A stretch of 64,000 bases of DNA from Candidatus Hadersleviella danica. GTDB taxonomy: Bacteria; Chloroflexota; Anaerolineae; Promineifilales; Promineifilaceae. Where the stretch lies: positions 1 through 64,000 of the forward strand of contig JADJSZ010000038.1 of NCBI GenBank assembly GCA_016711405.1, in the 5' to 3' direction. Numbering within the stretch: position 1 is the first letter of the stretch; the number at the start of each line of letters is the position of its first letter. The notes under the pieces were generated by a model. The model made no database searches. It was not told where the DNA came from and was given only the letters and a program-made list of their open reading frames with translations. Shown one piece after another: positions 8,887 to 17,024 of the stretch. Position numbers and translations under genes: made by a program.

Positions 8887-10332
8887 ATGTCTCTTTCCCT
8901 CATCGGCCTGTTAACGGCCGTGGCCGCCCTTGCCACCATCAGCTTGCCCCGCCAGTGGCGCGGCTGGTTTGTTTTGGTCGCCAGTGTCGTCCTGTTGTAT
9001 GTTTTCCAGCCCCTGTTGCCCATTCGCTTCAGTGGCTTTGTGTTGCCCACGGCCGTTTTAGGGCTGGCTATCGGGGGCTGGTGGGCCACCCAGCCCCCAC
9101 TGGTCACGGCCGAAGACAAGCGCACCCTCGCCCTTGTGGCCGCCCTCGTCTTGCTCCTCACCCTGCCGCGCACACTCGACCCCAACTACATTTTCTTGGC
9201 CAACCGCCCCCCCGCTTTGCTGATGGTGCTGGGTTGGGGCACGGCCGTCGCCTTGCCCTTGGGCGGGCTGGGCTGGTGGCTCAGGCAAACACGGCCGCAT
9301 CTCCTCCCCCCTGTGCTGATAGCCGTTTTGGTGGGGCTGTTTCTCTTGCTCAAGGCGGAGCCATCGGCCGAACTAATTGCCCGCTGGTGGCGCAGGGGCA
9401 CGGGGCAAGACCCCACGCTGGCCAGCAGTTTGGATGTGGCGTGGCTGGGCTACTCTTATATCGCCTTTCGGCTCATTCACACCTTGCGCGACGCGCAGAG
9501 CGGGCAACTCCCCCACCTGAGTTTGCGTGAATACCTGACCTATGTGCTTTTTTTCCCTGCACTGGTGGCTGGCCCCATCGCCCGCGCCGAACAGTTCACG
9601 GCCGAACTCCGCGCCCTGCCCGACTTAGACGGCCGTGACCCTGCCCGCTGGCACGAGGCGGGGCGGCGGCTCGCCCTTGGCCTCTTCCAAAAGTTTGTGC
9701 TGGCCGATAGCCTTGCCCTCGGGCTGTCGCTCACCGAGGCCACGGCCGCCCAAACCCAATCCACAGGCTGGCTCTGGCTTCTGCTCTATGGCTACGCCCT
9801 GCGCCTCTTCTGGGATTTCAGCGGCTACACCCACATTGCCCTCGGGCTGGGATTGCTCCTCGGTCTGCGCCTGCCCGAGAATTTTCGCCACCCCTACGCC
9901 GCCACCAACCTGACCCAATTCTGGCAACGCTGGCACATCACGCTCAGCGATTGGGTGCGCTTTTACCTCTTTTCGCCGCTTTCCCGCGCCCTGTTGCGCC
10001 GCCAACCACGGCCGTCGCCCACCCTTATCGTCTTGTCCACCCAGTTGGCGACGATGTTGGCCATTGGCTTGTGGCATGGCATCAGTTGGAATTTTGTGGT
10101 GTGGGGCGTGTGGCATGGGCTAGGTCTCTTTGCCCATAAGAAGTGGGGGGAGTGGACGCGGCCGTGGCAAGCCCGTGCGCGGCAACGGCCGTGGCTGTGG
10201 CGCGGGGCGCAAGCGGCGGGGTGGTTCCTCACCTTTCACTATGTAGTGCTGGGATGGGTCTGGTTTGCCGTGGAAGATACGGCCGTGGCCGTGCAAATTT
10301 TGTGGCGACTCGTGGGGGTTTTAGGGGGGTAA
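8887..10332 (+). CDS. MBOAT family O-acyltransferase (AlgI-like)
   Basis: 481-aa polytopic membrane enzyme. Family landmarks: YLTYVLFFPALVAGPIAR, the DFSGYTHIALGLGLLLG motif, NLTQFWQRWHITLSDW, and the catalytic His in GLWHGISWNFVVWG. It moves acyl (usually acetyl) groups across the membrane to a surface polymer, with the flanking SGNH proteins as likely partners. The start at 8887 is preferred because the 13 codons before it (from 8848) are encoded by the ATTCCGC repeat, which ends exactly at ATG. The C-terminus (WFAVEDTAVAVQIL) is duplicated downstream at 10822. Confidence 0.92.
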   Translation: MSLSLIGLLTAVAALATISLPRQWRGWFVLVASVVLLYVFQPLLPIRFSGFVLPTAVLGLAIGGWWATQPPLVTAEDKRTLALVAALVLLLTLPRTLDPNYIFLANRPPALLMVLGWGTAVALPLGGLGWWLRQTRPHLLPPVLIAVLVGLFLLLKAEPSAELIARWWRRGTGQDPTLASSLDVAWLGYSYIAFRLIHTLRDAQSGQLPHLSLREYLTYVLFFPALVAGPIARAEQFTAELRALPDLDGRDPARWHEAGRRLALGLFQKFVLADSLALGLSLTEATAAQTQSTGWLWLLLYGYALRLFWDFSGYTHIALGLGLLLGLRLPENFRHPYAATNLTQFWQRWHITLSDWVRFYLFSPLSRALLRRQPRPSPTLIVLSTQLATMLAIGLWHGISWNFVVWGVWHGLGLFAHKKWGEWTRPWQARARQRPWLWRGAQAAGWFLTFHYVVLGWVWFAVEDTAVAVQILWRLVGVLGG

Positions 10333-10821
10333 TCGTAGCGGCGGTCAGGGCCAATGGGAGTGCTTGGGAATTAAGCGGCCTTTGCCGCCCGCAAAATGTT
10401 TGGCTTCTCCCAGCAACCCCTCACCAATACTTCCCACACGAAAACATCCCGCCCCCCTGTCCTGGCGGTCGTCTAAGCCCAGCGAGAGACCCATTCCACA
10501 AGGTGCCGTCTTCCCGTTTCAGCCGATGCTCTTGGGTCTTTGGCGTGGTGGCAAGAGCGACCCTCACTCAATACCTCCATTTTGTCGCACGCTATTCGGC
10601 GCGTTCTCCTTTGTGAAGGTCCCAAATTTGGCACCATATCCCTATCTCACTGGCGGGGTCACAAGCTTCGATATTGAACGGACATCTCAACGACTTGGCT
10701 GGCGACTTTGCACTATCATCCACAATTGAGGGTAACACGAAAAGACCTCGGTTAAGTCCATAGGCCGCCTGCAGGGGTCTGCTGGTGGCGACAAGTAGAA
10801 ACAAGCAAAGTATATACGTGC

Positions 10822-10890
10822 CTTTGGTTTGCGGTGGAAGATACGGCCGTGGCCGCGCAACTATTAAACAAGCTCTTCGGCAACGGGTAA
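10822..10890 (+). pseudogene. Partial duplicate of MBOAT 3' end
   Basis: Reads LWFAVEDTAVAAQLLNKLFGNG then stop. The first 12 residues match the MBOAT C-terminus (WFAVEDTAVAVQ), and the DNA TGGTTTGC.GTGGAAGA and beyond is nearly identical over about 35 bases. This second end resembles a normal MBOAT C-terminus better than the one attached to the gene. It is either a remnant of a second copy or a misassembly. Confidence 0.6.
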
Positions 10891-10941
10891 AGTAGCTCCA
10901 ATCCGCATTCACCAGCCCCATCAAAACACGCTTGCGGAGCC

Positions 10942-11050
10942 TTTTTAAAAGGTGCGGACATGTTTGCAAAAGGTGCGCACGTGTTTGCAAAAGGGCGTAC
11001 CTTTGGGCAAAAGGTGCGCACCTTTTTAGTAAATGGTGCGCACCTTTTTT
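10942..11050. repeat. Palindromic AAAAGGTGCGCACC repeat cluster
   Basis: Five spaced copies of AAAGGTGCG(C/G)AC or its complement. Two form the near-perfect palindrome AAAAGGTGCGCACCTTTT. On the minus strand they read as repeated CAPF/KVRTF peptides. The unit is self-complementary, so stem-loops or a dyad protein-binding site are possible. Confidence 0.6.
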
Positions 11051-11104
11051 GCAACCCCTCCCGACCTCTGGTCAAAGACCCACCCACAAATAGCAAAATA
11101 ACCC

Positions 11105-12217
11105 ATGACAAGCAATCCCCACCCCCTTCGCATTTTCATCAAAGCGGCCGTGCTTTTCCTGCTCTGCAACGCCCTCTTTGCGGCCGTGCAACCCCTGCCC
11201 ACCCTCGGCCGTTGGTCGCTCTATGGCCACCTCTACCCCAGTCGTTTGCGCCTGCCCTATGGCGAAGACCCCCAGCAAGCGCACAACCTCACCCTCACCA
11301 ACTTACCCGCCATGCTGGCCAGTCATGCCATCAGCCAACCCAAAGCGGCCGATGAATTTCGGGTGGTGGTGCTGGGGGATTCGGCCGTGTGGGGCTGGCT
11401 CCTCCCACCCGCGCAAACCTTAATCGGGCAACTCAACCAGCAAGCGCACCTGACCAGCGACGGCCGTCGCATCGTCTTCTACAACCTCGGCTACCCCCTC
11501 CTCTCGCTCACCAAAGATGTCCTGCTGTTGCAAGAGGCGTTGGCCTACGAACCCGATATGTTCATCTGGCTCATCACCTTGCAATCCTGCGCCCCCGCCC
11601 AGCAGATGCAACCCCCGTTGGTGCAACACAACGGGGCAAAGCTACGGCCGCTCATTGCCAGCCACCGCTTGCCCCTCGCCACCGATGACCCCTTGTGGGT
11701 GGAACCGAGTTGGTGGGAGCGCACCATCGTGGGGCAACGGCGGCCGTTGGCCGACCTGCTCCGCCTGCAACTCGTCGGTGCCTCATGGGCGGCCACAGGC
11801 ATAGACCAAGCCATTCCGCCCAGCTACACGCCCCGCCAAACCGATTTAGCGGCCGATAATAGCTGGCAAACATGGCCAGAACCGACGGCATTAACGGCGG
11901 CCGATTTATCCTTCGATGTGTTGCGCGTGGGCATAGAATTGGCAGGCGATGTGCCCCTCCTGCTGGTCAACGAACCCATGTTTGTCAGCACAGGTGCCAA
12001 CAGCGACCTGCGCTACAACAGCTTCTATCCCCGCTGGGCTTATGATGCGTACCGAGGGCAATTGGCGCAAACGGCCGTTGCCTCAGGCTGGCTTTTTGTA
12101 GATTTGTGGGATGGCATCCCCCCCGCTGAATTTACCGACAGTCCCGTGCACCTCTCGGCCGTGGGCAACGAATTGCTGGCCGCCCAGTTGGGAGAAATAG
12201 TGGAAAATAAAAAGTGA
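11105..12217 (+). CDS. SGNH-hydrolase-like membrane-anchored protein
   Basis: 370 aa with an N-terminal hydrophobic anchor (IFIKAAVLFLLCNALFAAV). SGNH features: GDS in VVVLGDSAVWGW (about 94), and a His in DSPVHLSAVGNE near the C-terminus (about 353). It resembles AlgX/AlgJ-type or DltD-like acyl-transfer partners. With the MBOAT gene upstream it probably completes a surface polymer O-acylation module, perhaps acting on a second site or removing the group. It ends in a perfect hairpin shared with the convergent L,D-transpeptidase gene. Confidence 0.78.
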   Translation: MTSNPHPLRIFIKAAVLFLLCNALFAAVQPLPTLGRWSLYGHLYPSRLRLPYGEDPQQAHNLTLTNLPAMLASHAISQPKAADEFRVVVLGDSAVWGWLLPPAQTLIGQLNQQAHLTSDGRRIVFYNLGYPLLSLTKDVLLLQEALAYEPDMFIWLITLQSCAPAQQMQPPLVQHNGAKLRPLIASHRLPLATDDPLWVEPSWWERTIVGQRRPLADLLRLQLVGASWAATGIDQAIPPSYTPRQTDLAADNSWQTWPEPTALTAADLSFDVLRVGIELAGDVPLLLVNEPMFVSTGANSDLRYNSFYPRWAYDAYRGQLAQTAVASGWLFVDLWDGIPPAEFTDSPVHLSAVGNELLAAQLGEIVENKK

Positions 12218-12255
12218 GAGGTGAAAAGTCGTTCACTTTTCACCTCTCACTTTTT
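12211..12255. terminator. Bidirectional hairpin terminator
   Basis: Perfect 19-bp stem AAAGTGAGAGGTGAAAAGT / ACTTTTCACCTCTCACTTT with 5-base loop, flanked by A- and T-runs, between convergent genes. The stem is made from GTGAAAA/GTGAGAG heptamers. Confidence 0.85.
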
Positions 12256-12274
12256 ACCTTTTACCTTTCACGAA

Positions 12275-13351
12275 CTAATTATCATATACATCAAAATAAT
12301 GGTTCGGATCCGAGGTGTGTACCCACACCCATAGGTCATTGTCGGCTTGGGCAGACCAGTTATAGACCCATTCCGCATCCGTCGGAACCATATTTACACA
12401 GCCGTGGCTGTGCTTGTAGCCAAAGCGGTCGTGCCAAAACGCTCCGTGCAACGCAATTTCCATATCGGGGTCGAAGTACATAATGTGGTTAATGTCTTCG
12501 ATGAAGTAATAATCCACCAACCCTTCTGCGCCCGACATTTTGTTTTTCACCCAGCGGTCAAACACTTGGAAGATGCCTTCGTGGGTCGGCCAGCGGTTCA
12601 GGCCGCTGGAAATGAGGGTGGCGAAAACCATGCGGTCACCTTCATAGGCGGCGAAGGTTTGCTCGTATAAATCAACTTCTGTCCAGTATTCATCGGGGCC
12701 GACTTCGGCCGGGCGTTGTTTCACGTCCACCAAGCTCACTTCCGTTTGGCGAATCCAACGGCCGTCGCCCAAGTCGTACCAGAGCCAGCCCTCTTCATCC
12801 ACCACCGCATCATACACCTCAAAAAAGTCGTAGCGGTTCATCTTGCCCAAGGCTGTGTCGGGTTCGCCAGCAGGTTCATGGCTGGGGTAAAAGCCATTGC
12901 GGGTGACAACCCAGCCAAACGGCCGTGGCGGTTGGCGCAACAGGGTGACACCTTGGAAAGTGGTGGGGGTGGCCATCGTCAAATCAGACGCTTTCATCCA
13001 TTCGCCGGGGTTGATTTGGTACCATGTCACCCCATCTACTTGGGTTTGCCCCTGCAACGAGGCGAACAAATAACCATCGCCCACATTGCGAACGATGCTC
13101 CCGTTGGGTTCGCTGTATACGTTGGCATTGTCCGCTTGGCGGGCATGGGTCAACACGCGCAAGGGGCTGTTGAGCGGTTGCACTGGCGCGGCAAAAATCG
13201 GCAGGGGTTGCTCGGCCGCGCTACATACCATCCCCACTTCGGCCGAATAAAGGTAACAGCCGACATTGGCGGCGGCCGTGTCCACCTGTGCCAAGAACCC
13301 CCACGCCACCACAGCCAATCCCACCACCCATTTCATTGCTTGAAACTTCAT
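12275..13351 (-). CDS. Secreted L,D-transpeptidase (YkuD)
   Basis: 358 aa with an N-terminal signal (MKWVVGLAVVAWGFLAQVDTAAA). Two SH3-like stretches (about 75-125 and 150-215) precede the catalytic YkuD domain at about 225-350. The active-site signature is complete: HGAFWHDRFGYKHSHGCVNM, with the catalytic Cys in SHGC. These enzymes make 3-3 peptidoglycan cross-links or attach proteins to the wall. A GGAG about 10 bases before ATG 13351 supports the start. Confidence 0.92.
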   Translation of the reverse strand: MKFQAMKWVVGLAVVAWGFLAQVDTAAANVGCYLYSAEVGMVCSAAEQPLPIFAAPVQPLNSPLRVLTHARQADNANVYSEPNGSIVRNVGDGYLFASLQGQTQVDGVTWYQINPGEWMKASDLTMATPTTFQGVTLLRQPPRPFGWVVTRNGFYPSHEPAGEPDTALGKMNRYDFFEVYDAVVDEEGWLWYDLGDGRWIRQTEVSLVDVKQRPAEVGPDEYWTEVDLYEQTFAAYEGDRMVFATLISSGLNRWPTHEGIFQVFDRWVKNKMSGAEGLVDYYFIEDINHIMYFDPDMEIALHGAFWHDRFGYKHSHGCVNMVPTDAEWVYNWSAQADNDLWVWVHTSDPNHYFDVYDN

Positions 13352-13607
13352 ACTCGATCTCCAAGAGGCATTTCAGCTTGTCAGCTTGTCCGCACTTCAG
13401 CTTGTTATAAGAAAATAATTCGATAATCGCTTTGTTTTTGGTTACACTCGGCTCCAACTTTACCATAAGCGGCGATTATACCCTACTTCGCTCGGCCGAA
13501 AATGAGCGAAAGATAAGAAGGAGGGAGGGAGGGATTGCGGAATGGGGAATGCGGATTGCGGAATGGGGCAAATGACGAATGAATGACCAAAAACAAAGGA
13601 CAAACAT
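13352..13607. repeat. Divergent promoter gap with CAGCTTGT and GGAATGCGGATTGC arrays
   Basis: Holds CAGCTTGTCAGCTTGTC words (about 13372-13410) and a GGATTGCGGAATGGGG array (13534-13567). It must contain promoters for the outward-facing L,D-transpeptidase and DUF554 genes. I cannot define them. Confidence 0.5.
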
Positions 13608-14321
13608 ATGATAGGCACTTGGCTGAACGCCCTCACCGTGTTGGTGGGGGGCACATTGGGCACATGGTTGGGCGGCCGTTTCCCCGAGCGGATGCAAGAG
13701 ACGATTTTTGCCGCACTGGGTCTCTTCACCCTGTTTATCGGCTTTAGCAGTGCCCTCGCCACGGGCAACCCGCTCATTGCGCTGGGCAGTTTGGTCATTG
13801 GCGCTCTGCTCGGGGAGGCGTTACGCCTCGATGCCCGGCTGGAGCAGTTTGGGGCGTGGCTCCAGCGCACCTTATCACGCGGCGAAGGCAACGCCTCCCG
13901 TTTTGTGGAGGGGTTTGTCACGGCCAGCCTCGTCTTTTGCGTCGGCCCACTCACCATTCAGGGCGCTATCGAAGATGGATTGCGCGGCGATTACACCTTG
14001 CTGGCCATTAAATCGGTCTTAGATGGCTTTGCCGCGCTCGCCTTTGCGGCCACACTGGGCACAGGGGTGCTGGCTTCCATTCTCGTCATTATTCTGTTCC
14101 AAGGGGGCATTTCGCTTCTGGCCAGCTTGGGCACAAACATCTTTACCGAGCCAATGGTGGCCGAGATGACAGGGGTCGGGGGGATTGTGTTGCTCTCGAT
14201 TGGGTTGCGACTCCTCAACCTAAAACAGATTCGCTCGGCCAATTTGTTGCCCGCCCTGTTCATTGCCCCAGCGGCCGTGGCTCTCATGGATGCGCTCGGC
14301 ATTCCCTATTACCCACTGTAG
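13608..14321 (+). CDS. DUF554 membrane protein (YdfK-like)
   Basis: 237-aa multi-pass protein matching DUF554 over its whole length: start MIGTWLNALTVLVGGTLGTWLG, middle FVTASLVFCVGPLTIQGAIEDGL, and KSVLDGFAALAFA. Function of the family is unknown; it is thought to be a small-molecule transporter. Start and length agree with the family. It is monocistronic and convergent with the next gene, separated by a GTGAAAA heptamer array. Confidence 0.9.
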   Translation: MIGTWLNALTVLVGGTLGTWLGGRFPERMQETIFAALGLFTLFIGFSSALATGNPLIALGSLVIGALLGEALRLDARLEQFGAWLQRTLSRGEGNASRFVEGFVTASLVFCVGPLTIQGAIEDGLRGDYTLLAIKSVLDGFAALAFAATLGTGVLASILVIILFQGGISLLASLGTNIFTEPMVAEMTGVGGIVLLSIGLRLLNLKQIRSANLLPALFIAPAAVALMDALGIPYYPL

Positions 14322-14326
14322 GAGAA

Positions 14327-14404
14327 GTGAAAAGTAAAAGGTGAAAAGCGAGCGACTCACTTTTCACCTTTCACTTTTCACCTTTCACTTTTCACCTTTT
14401 ACTT
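14327..14404. repeat. GTGAAAA/GTGAAAG heptamer array, hairpin-forming
   Basis: GTGAAAAGTAAAAGGTGAAAAG on the left pairs with about six copies of CACTTTT/CACCTTT on the right, between convergent genes. It probably acts as a terminator for both sides. Confidence 0.75.
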
Positions 14405-14893
14405 TAAAAGCCGCGAACGGTCTATCCGCGCCCCTTTCCAGTTGCAATGTTCGCAGAGGTAGCGGCGCACGGGGAAGCCCAGCAAATTGAGCAAGCGATC
14501 CAACAGGTGGCGATGCACCCGCTTGAGTTGGGGCGAGTGGCAGTTGGGGCAAGCATCGGCCCAGAGGGTGCTGGTGTTGTTGATGGCGTTGCGCACCAGA
14601 AAAGCCCACCATAACAGGGCAATGGCGATGAAAATGAACCCCAACACGGCCGCGCCCCCCTCATACGCCAACCAATGCGGCAATTTATCCCCCAACCCCG
14701 GCGAAGTGACTTGCAAGGGGTCGCTGTACGGTTGCACATATGGCCAAAAAGGGTTGAGCAGAAAGACAACGCCCACGGCCGCCAGCAACCCACCCAATCC
14801 CGGCCGCCAAAGTTTCGCCCACACTTCGCTAAACTTGAGGCGTTGGCGGCGACTGCGTTTCTTTTTCAGGGGAGGGTGGGTAGGCTGGTTCAT
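14399..14893 (-). CDS. Membrane protein with C-terminal zinc ribbon
   Basis: 164 aa. A basic N-terminus (KKKRSRRQR) is followed by two transmembrane helices (LGGLLAAVGVVFLLNPFW and GAAVLGFIFIAIALLWWAFLV) and a cytoplasmic zinc ribbon with CPNC and CEHC Cys pairs. No family is recognised. Its neighbour upstream on the same strand is another zinc-ribbon protein, 21 bases away, suggesting one operon. Confidence 0.7.
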   Translation of the reverse strand: MNQPTHPPLKKKRSRRQRLKFSEVWAKLWRPGLGGLLAAVGVVFLLNPFWPYVQPYSDPLQVTSPGLGDKLPHWLAYEGGAAVLGFIFIAIALLWWAFLVRNAINNTSTLWADACPNCHSPQLKRVHRHLLDRLLNLLGFPVRRYLCEHCNWKGARIDRSRLLK

Positions 14894-14914
14894 AGGGACG
14901 AGAGACTGGGGACT

Positions 14915-15616
14915 TTAAGTGGCTTTGATGAGGAAACGGCCGCAACTGGGGCAATAAGTCAGCACGTTGGCGTGTTCAATTTGGCTGACCAAGCTAATGG
15001 GCAAGGTGACACGGCATCCTTGGCAACTGTTGAGTTTGAGTTCGGCCACGGCCGTGCCTTTGCGCTGGCGCAAGCCTTCATAGCTGGCCAAGGCGGGGGC
15101 GGGAATGTGCTGGGTTTGCTCGGTGCGCTGAGCCATGAGGGTGTTGATGTGGGGAGCGAGGTGGTTTTGTTCTTGTTTGAACACGGCCGCTTGGGCTTGC
15201 CATTCGGCCGTGAGGGCGGCGACTTGGGCTTCGGCCGTGGCCAACTCGGCATCCAACCCCTCCACGGTCATCATCGTCGCAAACAACCCTTCTTCCATCG
15301 TGCCCCGCTGGCGACGGAGCGATTCCACCGCCAATTGCAAATCCGCCATCTCCTTGGGCGTTTTCACTTTACCCGAATACAACCGCTCCTCACTGCTCTG
15401 CAATTTGCTAATGACGGAGCCGAGAGCCAGCTCCTCCTGCTTTTGCTGGGTGCGCCATTTTTGGTGGCGGGCGGCCGTTTCCGCCAAACCCTGCTTGGCC
15501 GAGCGCAATGGCTCTGGCTCTTCTTGTCCCTTTAATACGGCCAATAAACGCTGTTTGCCACTGGCAATTTGCTGGTCAAGCTGTTGCAACCGATACAATT
15601 GGTGGATTTCGCTCAT
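14915..15616 (-). CDS. Coiled-coil C4-type zinc-ribbon protein (COG1579/CdsZ-like)
   Basis: 233 aa. A long N-terminal alpha-helical coiled-coil hairpin (about 1-170, LYRLQQLDQQIASGKQRL onward) contains the family stretch YSGKVKTPKEMADLQ. It is followed by a C-terminal zinc ribbon CQGC...CPSC. This matches the widespread COG1579 family, which includes helical-hairpin proteins reported in trans-acting RNA and ribosome contexts; the exact role is uncertain. ATG at 15616 is preferred to 15634 because MSEIHQLYRLQQLD is the usual family start. Confidence 0.85.
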   Translation of the reverse strand: MSEIHQLYRLQQLDQQIASGKQRLLAVLKGQEEPEPLRSAKQGLAETAARHQKWRTQQKQEELALGSVISKLQSSEERLYSGKVKTPKEMADLQLAVESLRRQRGTMEEGLFATMMTVEGLDAELATAEAQVAALTAEWQAQAAVFKQEQNHLAPHINTLMAQRTEQTQHIPAPALASYEGLRQRKGTAVAELKLNSCQGCRVTLPISLVSQIEHANVLTYCPSCGRFLIKAT

Positions 15617-15727
15617 AGGGGGAGATTGTAGCATTAGCGTGTCAGCTTGTCAGCTTGTCAGCCTCCTCTTGGGGTTTATTGGTATACTGGTGTACTCCTA
15701 TATTTCATCACCCCCATTCACCACTCT

Positions 15728-16063
15728 ATGGACAAACAAAGCTACACCCCCACGGCCGTCACGGCCGACCGCACCGCCCGCACCCTCAATATTTCATGGG
15801 CCGACGGCCGTGCCAGCATCTATCCCTATGATGGCCTCCGCGCCGTCTGCCCCTGTGTGATTTGCAAAGGTGGCCACGCCCACATGGGCACCCCCCCCAA
15901 CCCCTGCACCGTGCGCGACACCCCGCCCACCGATTTACAACTCCTCGGCATTCAGCAAATGGGCAGTTACGCCATCCAACTCAGTTGGAGCGACGGCCAC
16001 GACACAGGCATCTACACATGGCAAATGCTCCGCACGGCCGACCCTGTTAATTGTGAATTGTGA
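15728..16063 (+). CDS. DUF971 / gamma-butyrobetaine hydroxylase-like N-terminal domain protein
   Basis: 111-aa single-domain protein. Signature: LNISWADGRASIYPYDGLRAVCPC then CxxC-like CVICKGGHAHMG, and YAIQLSWSDGHDTGIYTW. This domain occurs alone or fused to Fe-S assembly and hydroxylase proteins; a role in iron-sulfur metabolism is suspected. The last residues (VNCEL) are encoded by a TTGTGAA heptamer array that also supplies the stop. Confidence 0.85.
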   Translation: MDKQSYTPTAVTADRTARTLNISWADGRASIYPYDGLRAVCPCVICKGGHAHMGTPPNPCTVRDTPPTDLQLLGIQQMGSYAIQLSWSDGHDTGIYTWQMLRTADPVNCEL

Positions 16064-16107
16064 ATGGTGAATTTTTAATGGTTAATGAACGATGATGGAG
16101 CAAGAAC

Positions 16108-16441
16108 ATGAGCAAAGGGGATGATATTGAAGAGCGGTTGATTGGGTTTGGCGTGCGGGTCGGTTTGCGGCCGTTGCCCGATTGTGCCCATGGCAAAAGT
16201 GGCACGCCCGCGCCTTGCCGGCAGAAGCGTGATTTCGTCCAAACTCAAAATCTGTCTCAAAGAGTTAAACGAATCCCGTATCTGGCTCAAATTCATCATC
16301 CAAAGCGAATTGCAACCTGAAAATTTGCTCACCAACCTCCACAACGAATGTGATGAACTCTGTCGTATCATCAACGCCAGCATCAAAACAACCACCACCC
16401 CCGTTAACCATTCACAATTACCATTGACCATTCACAATTGA
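16108..16441 (+). pseudogene. Four-helix-bundle (23S rRNA IVP-like) protein, broken
   Basis: The start MSKGDDIEERLIGFGVRV and the end KLKICLKELNESRIWLKFII are both characteristic of the four-helix-bundle family (Pfam 23S_rRNA_IVP), but lie in different frames. About 15 residues of the expected middle (LLRSGTS...EARGAES) are missing around 16190-16235. This is either a real deletion or an assembly collapse. The family is common as stand-alone genes of unknown role, not only inside rRNA. Confidence 0.7.
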
Positions 16442-16456
16442 CCAATTCACAATCCC

Positions 16457-16920
16457 ATGTCTAAACCTTCCGTCAAAATCACCCTGACCCAAATGATGGA
16501 GCCACTGAGGCCAACCTTCACGGCAACGTGCATGGCGGCATTATTATGAAGATGTGCGACGAGGCGGGGGCAATGGCGGCCATGCGCTATACCCAAACCA
16601 GCGTCGTCACCGTGGCCGTGGATAGCATGAGCTTCCTGTCACCCGTCCACATTGGCGATATGCTCACCGTCACGGCCGAGGTCACATGGGTCGGCCGCAC
16701 CTCCATCGAAACCCGCATCACCGTCACAGCCGAAGAAGTCATGTCGGGCAAAGTCAGCCACACCAACACCGCCTACATTGTCTACGTCGCCCTCAGCCGC
16801 GACGGCCGCCCCGCCACCGTACCACCCCTTCTCTGCGAAACCGAAGAAGACCTCGCCCGCCACCAACGCGCCGAAGCTCGCCGCGCCCTACGGCTGAAAA
16901 TGAAAGAAAGCAGTGGGTAG
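16457..16920 (+). CDS. Acyl-CoA thioesterase, hotdog family (frameshifted)
   Basis: 154 aa after repair. The N-terminus MSKPSVKITLTQMMEP in frame 2 joins TEANLHGNVHGGIIMKMCDEAG in frame 1 if the CC at 16503-16504 is CCC. Hotdog core: HGGIIMKMCDEAGAMAA. The following VDSMSFLSPVHIGDMLTVTAEVTWVG is typical of the YciA/BFIT group that hydrolyses acyl-CoA. The leader CACAATCCC abuts the ATG. It is followed by a TATTCGTG repeat array. Confidence 0.82.
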
Positions 16921-16924
16921 AAGA

Positions 16925-17024
16925 GGGTTACTCGTTATTGGTGTATTCGTTTATTCGTGTATTGGTGTATTCGTGTATTCCGCATTCCCCATTCCGCAAT
17001 CCCCATTCCGCATTCCGCAATCCC
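16925..17024. repeat. TATTCGTG octamer array then ATTCCGC/AATCCCC heptamer array
   Basis: GTGTATTCGTTTATTCGTGTATTGGTGTATTCG is followed by in-phase 7-mers (CATTCCC, CATTCCG, CAATCCC, CATTCCG, CATTCCG, CAATCCC) that end exactly at the ATG of the next gene. No Shine-Dalgarno is present. Confidence 0.8.

Larger units (their letters stand above)
10333..11104. other. Long gene-free interval
   Basis: No intact gene is visible. It contains a 69-base copy of the MBOAT 3' end (10822-10890) and a KVRTF-encoding palindromic repeat (10942-11050). The remaining part (10333-10820) has scattered stops in all frames and codon-like GC periodicity is lost, so it may be a decayed gene or a poorly assembled stretch. 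Confidence 0.5.
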
